Shown: one piece after another, positions 7,143-7,411 of the stretch
How the letters are laid out: every line of letters begins with the position of its first letter
Numbering within the stretch: position 1 is the stretch's first letter
Assembly (NCBI GenBank): GCA_900758845.1
Contig: CAAESW010000065.1
Span: 1 to 7,411 of the forward strand
Reading direction: 5' to 3'
Length of the DNA: 7,411 bases
Source of the DNA: an uncultured Collinsella sp.
Lineage (GTDB): Bacteria > Actinomycetota > Coriobacteriia > Coriobacteriales > Coriobacteriaceae
The notes under the pieces: model-generated
Told to the model about the DNA's origin: nothing
Database searches by the model: none
The model's input: the letters and a program-made list of their open reading frames with translations, nothing else
Program-made: the position numbers and the translations under genes

Positions 7143-7282
7143 CCTTATATCCGGCCCCTCCGTCCGGGGACCTTTCTGTATCGATATAGCTTCTGAGCTG
7201 GTTTGGCGTCGACAACGTCCAGCAAGGTTAACAAGCCAGCGTCGAATTTCCAGCGTTCTTTAGCTGAAAGAAAAAGTTGGTG

Positions 7283-7301
7283 TGCGGAGCTTTGCTCCGC
7301 A
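7283..7301. repeat. Short GC-rich hairpin
   Basis: TGCGGAGC (7283-7290) pairs perfectly with GCTCCGCA (7294-7301) around a TTT loop. On the plus strand only TTT follows, then GGG. On the minus strand a run of five T comes 7 bases after the stem. Either could be a weak terminator; no role can be assigned. Confidence 0.5.
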
Positions 7302-7352
7302 TTTGGGATGGGAGCCCCTGAGAGCCGCGGGAGCCGGGCGGCGCATATGAAC

Positions 7353-7411
7353 TTTATCGCGAGTTCCGCACGCAAAGGAAAGCACTTAATGTGCTTTCCG
7401 TCTTGCGCAGG
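7353..7411 (-). repeat. 59-bp terminator-bearing repeat, copy B (inverted)
   Basis: Read on the minus strand, this is copy A with 51 of 59 bases identical. The eight differences form four base pairs in the hairpin stem, each changed on both sides. The similarity may extend inward for about 8 more bases (minus-strand GTTCATAT here against CCTTATAT after copy A). The unit reaches the last base of the window and may continue beyond it. Confidence 0.9.
7374..7399 (-). terminator. Probable minus-strand terminator in copy B
   Basis: A 9-bp stem (7377-7385 with 7391-7399) closes a 5-base loop; read on the minus strand it is followed by TTT and GCG, exactly the geometry of the copy A hairpin. It would end a minus-strand transcript arriving from beyond the right edge, which suggests a convergent neighbouring gene. 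That gene is not in the window, so this role is inferred. Confidence 0.5.

Larger units (their letters stand above)
7038..7172. repeat. Perfect 33-bp inverted repeat with 69-bp spacer
   Basis: Bases 7038-7070 are the exact reverse complement of 7140-7172 across all 33 positions; pairing fails on both sides at 7037/7173 and 7071/7139. The outer part of each arm is GC-rich and can fold alone: GG and CCCC (7038-7044, T7040 bulged) pair with GGGG and CC (7052-7057). The inner part is AT-rich (GGATATAAGGTTT). The left arm starts 12 bases after the stop codon of the TsaB-RimI-TsaD gene. No target-site duplication is visible outside the arms. The layout resembles a REPIN or MITE-like element, or the paired sites of an invertible segment; the sequence alone does not decide. 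Confidence 0.93.
7026..7411. other. Structured intergenic region without a convincing gene
   Basis: No reading frame here has a good start, a ribosome-binding site and a recognisable product. The longest frame, on the minus strand at 7145-7375, starts with TTG inside one repeat and ends in another. The region instead contains a perfect 33-bp inverted repeat, two inverted copies of a 59-bp element with terminator-like hairpins, and a short GC-rich hairpin (7283-7301). The central part (about 7173-7282) is less GC-rich than the operon and includes palindromes such as TATCGATA (7179-7186). It could be a stack of intergenic repeat elements, or the remains of a mobile element. The window ends within the second 59-bp copy or exactly at its edge. 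Confidence 0.7.

Noticed and set aside
7145..7375. Minus-strand 76-codon open reading frame
   Set aside because: It starts with TTG inside copy B of the 59-bp repeat, has no ribosome-binding site, ends inside the 33-bp repeat arm, and uses codons unlike the neighbouring genes. I recognise no domain in it.
7084..7411. CRISPR array or tandem repeat array
   Set aside because: There are only two copies of the element, in opposite orientation, with about 210 bases between them. No regularly spaced direct repeats are present.

Overview
The window looks like a chromosomal housekeeping locus of a moderately GC-rich actinobacterium, most likely of class Coriobacteriia (Collinsella or a near relative). 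That assignment is inferred from gene order, codon style and a TsaB-RimI-TsaD fusion; no 16S or other taxonomic marker is present.

Layout. Positions 1-60 are the tail of an unidentified upstream unit, closed by a strong intrinsic terminator (64-92). A sigma-70-type promoter (143-172) and a Shine-Dalgarno sequence then start a tight six-gene, plus-strand operon. In order it holds acpS (202-741), a bifunctional NAD(P)HX epimerase/dehydratase nnr (742-2358), alanine racemase alr (2361-3506), a family 4 iron-sulfur uracil-DNA glycosylase (3515-4135), tsaE (4148-4654) and a 794-residue TsaB-RimI-TsaD fusion (4641-7025). Intergenic gaps run from 0 to 12 bases, and the last two genes overlap by 14, so co-transcription and translational coupling are likely.

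How the genes relate. AcpS activates acyl carrier protein for lipid synthesis, Nnr repairs damaged NAD(P)H, and Alr makes D-alanine for peptidoglycan. The glycosylase removes uracil from DNA. TsaE and the fusion supply three of the four bacterial factors for the t6A modification of ANN-decoding tRNAs (TsaC is not here), with an S18-type N-terminal acetyltransferase built in. The order alr-tsaE-tsaB-rimI-tsaD is a known actinobacterial arrangement; here the last three genes are one open reading frame.

The 386 bases after the last stop codon (7026-7411) hold no convincing gene but are highly structured. They contain a perfect 33-bp inverted repeat (7038-7070 / 7140-7172) around a terminator hairpin. 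They also contain two oppositely oriented copies of a 59-bp element (7084-7142 and 7353-7411). The copies differ at only eight positions, and those eight form four compensatory base-pair changes in a hairpin stem. This is the least explained part of the window.
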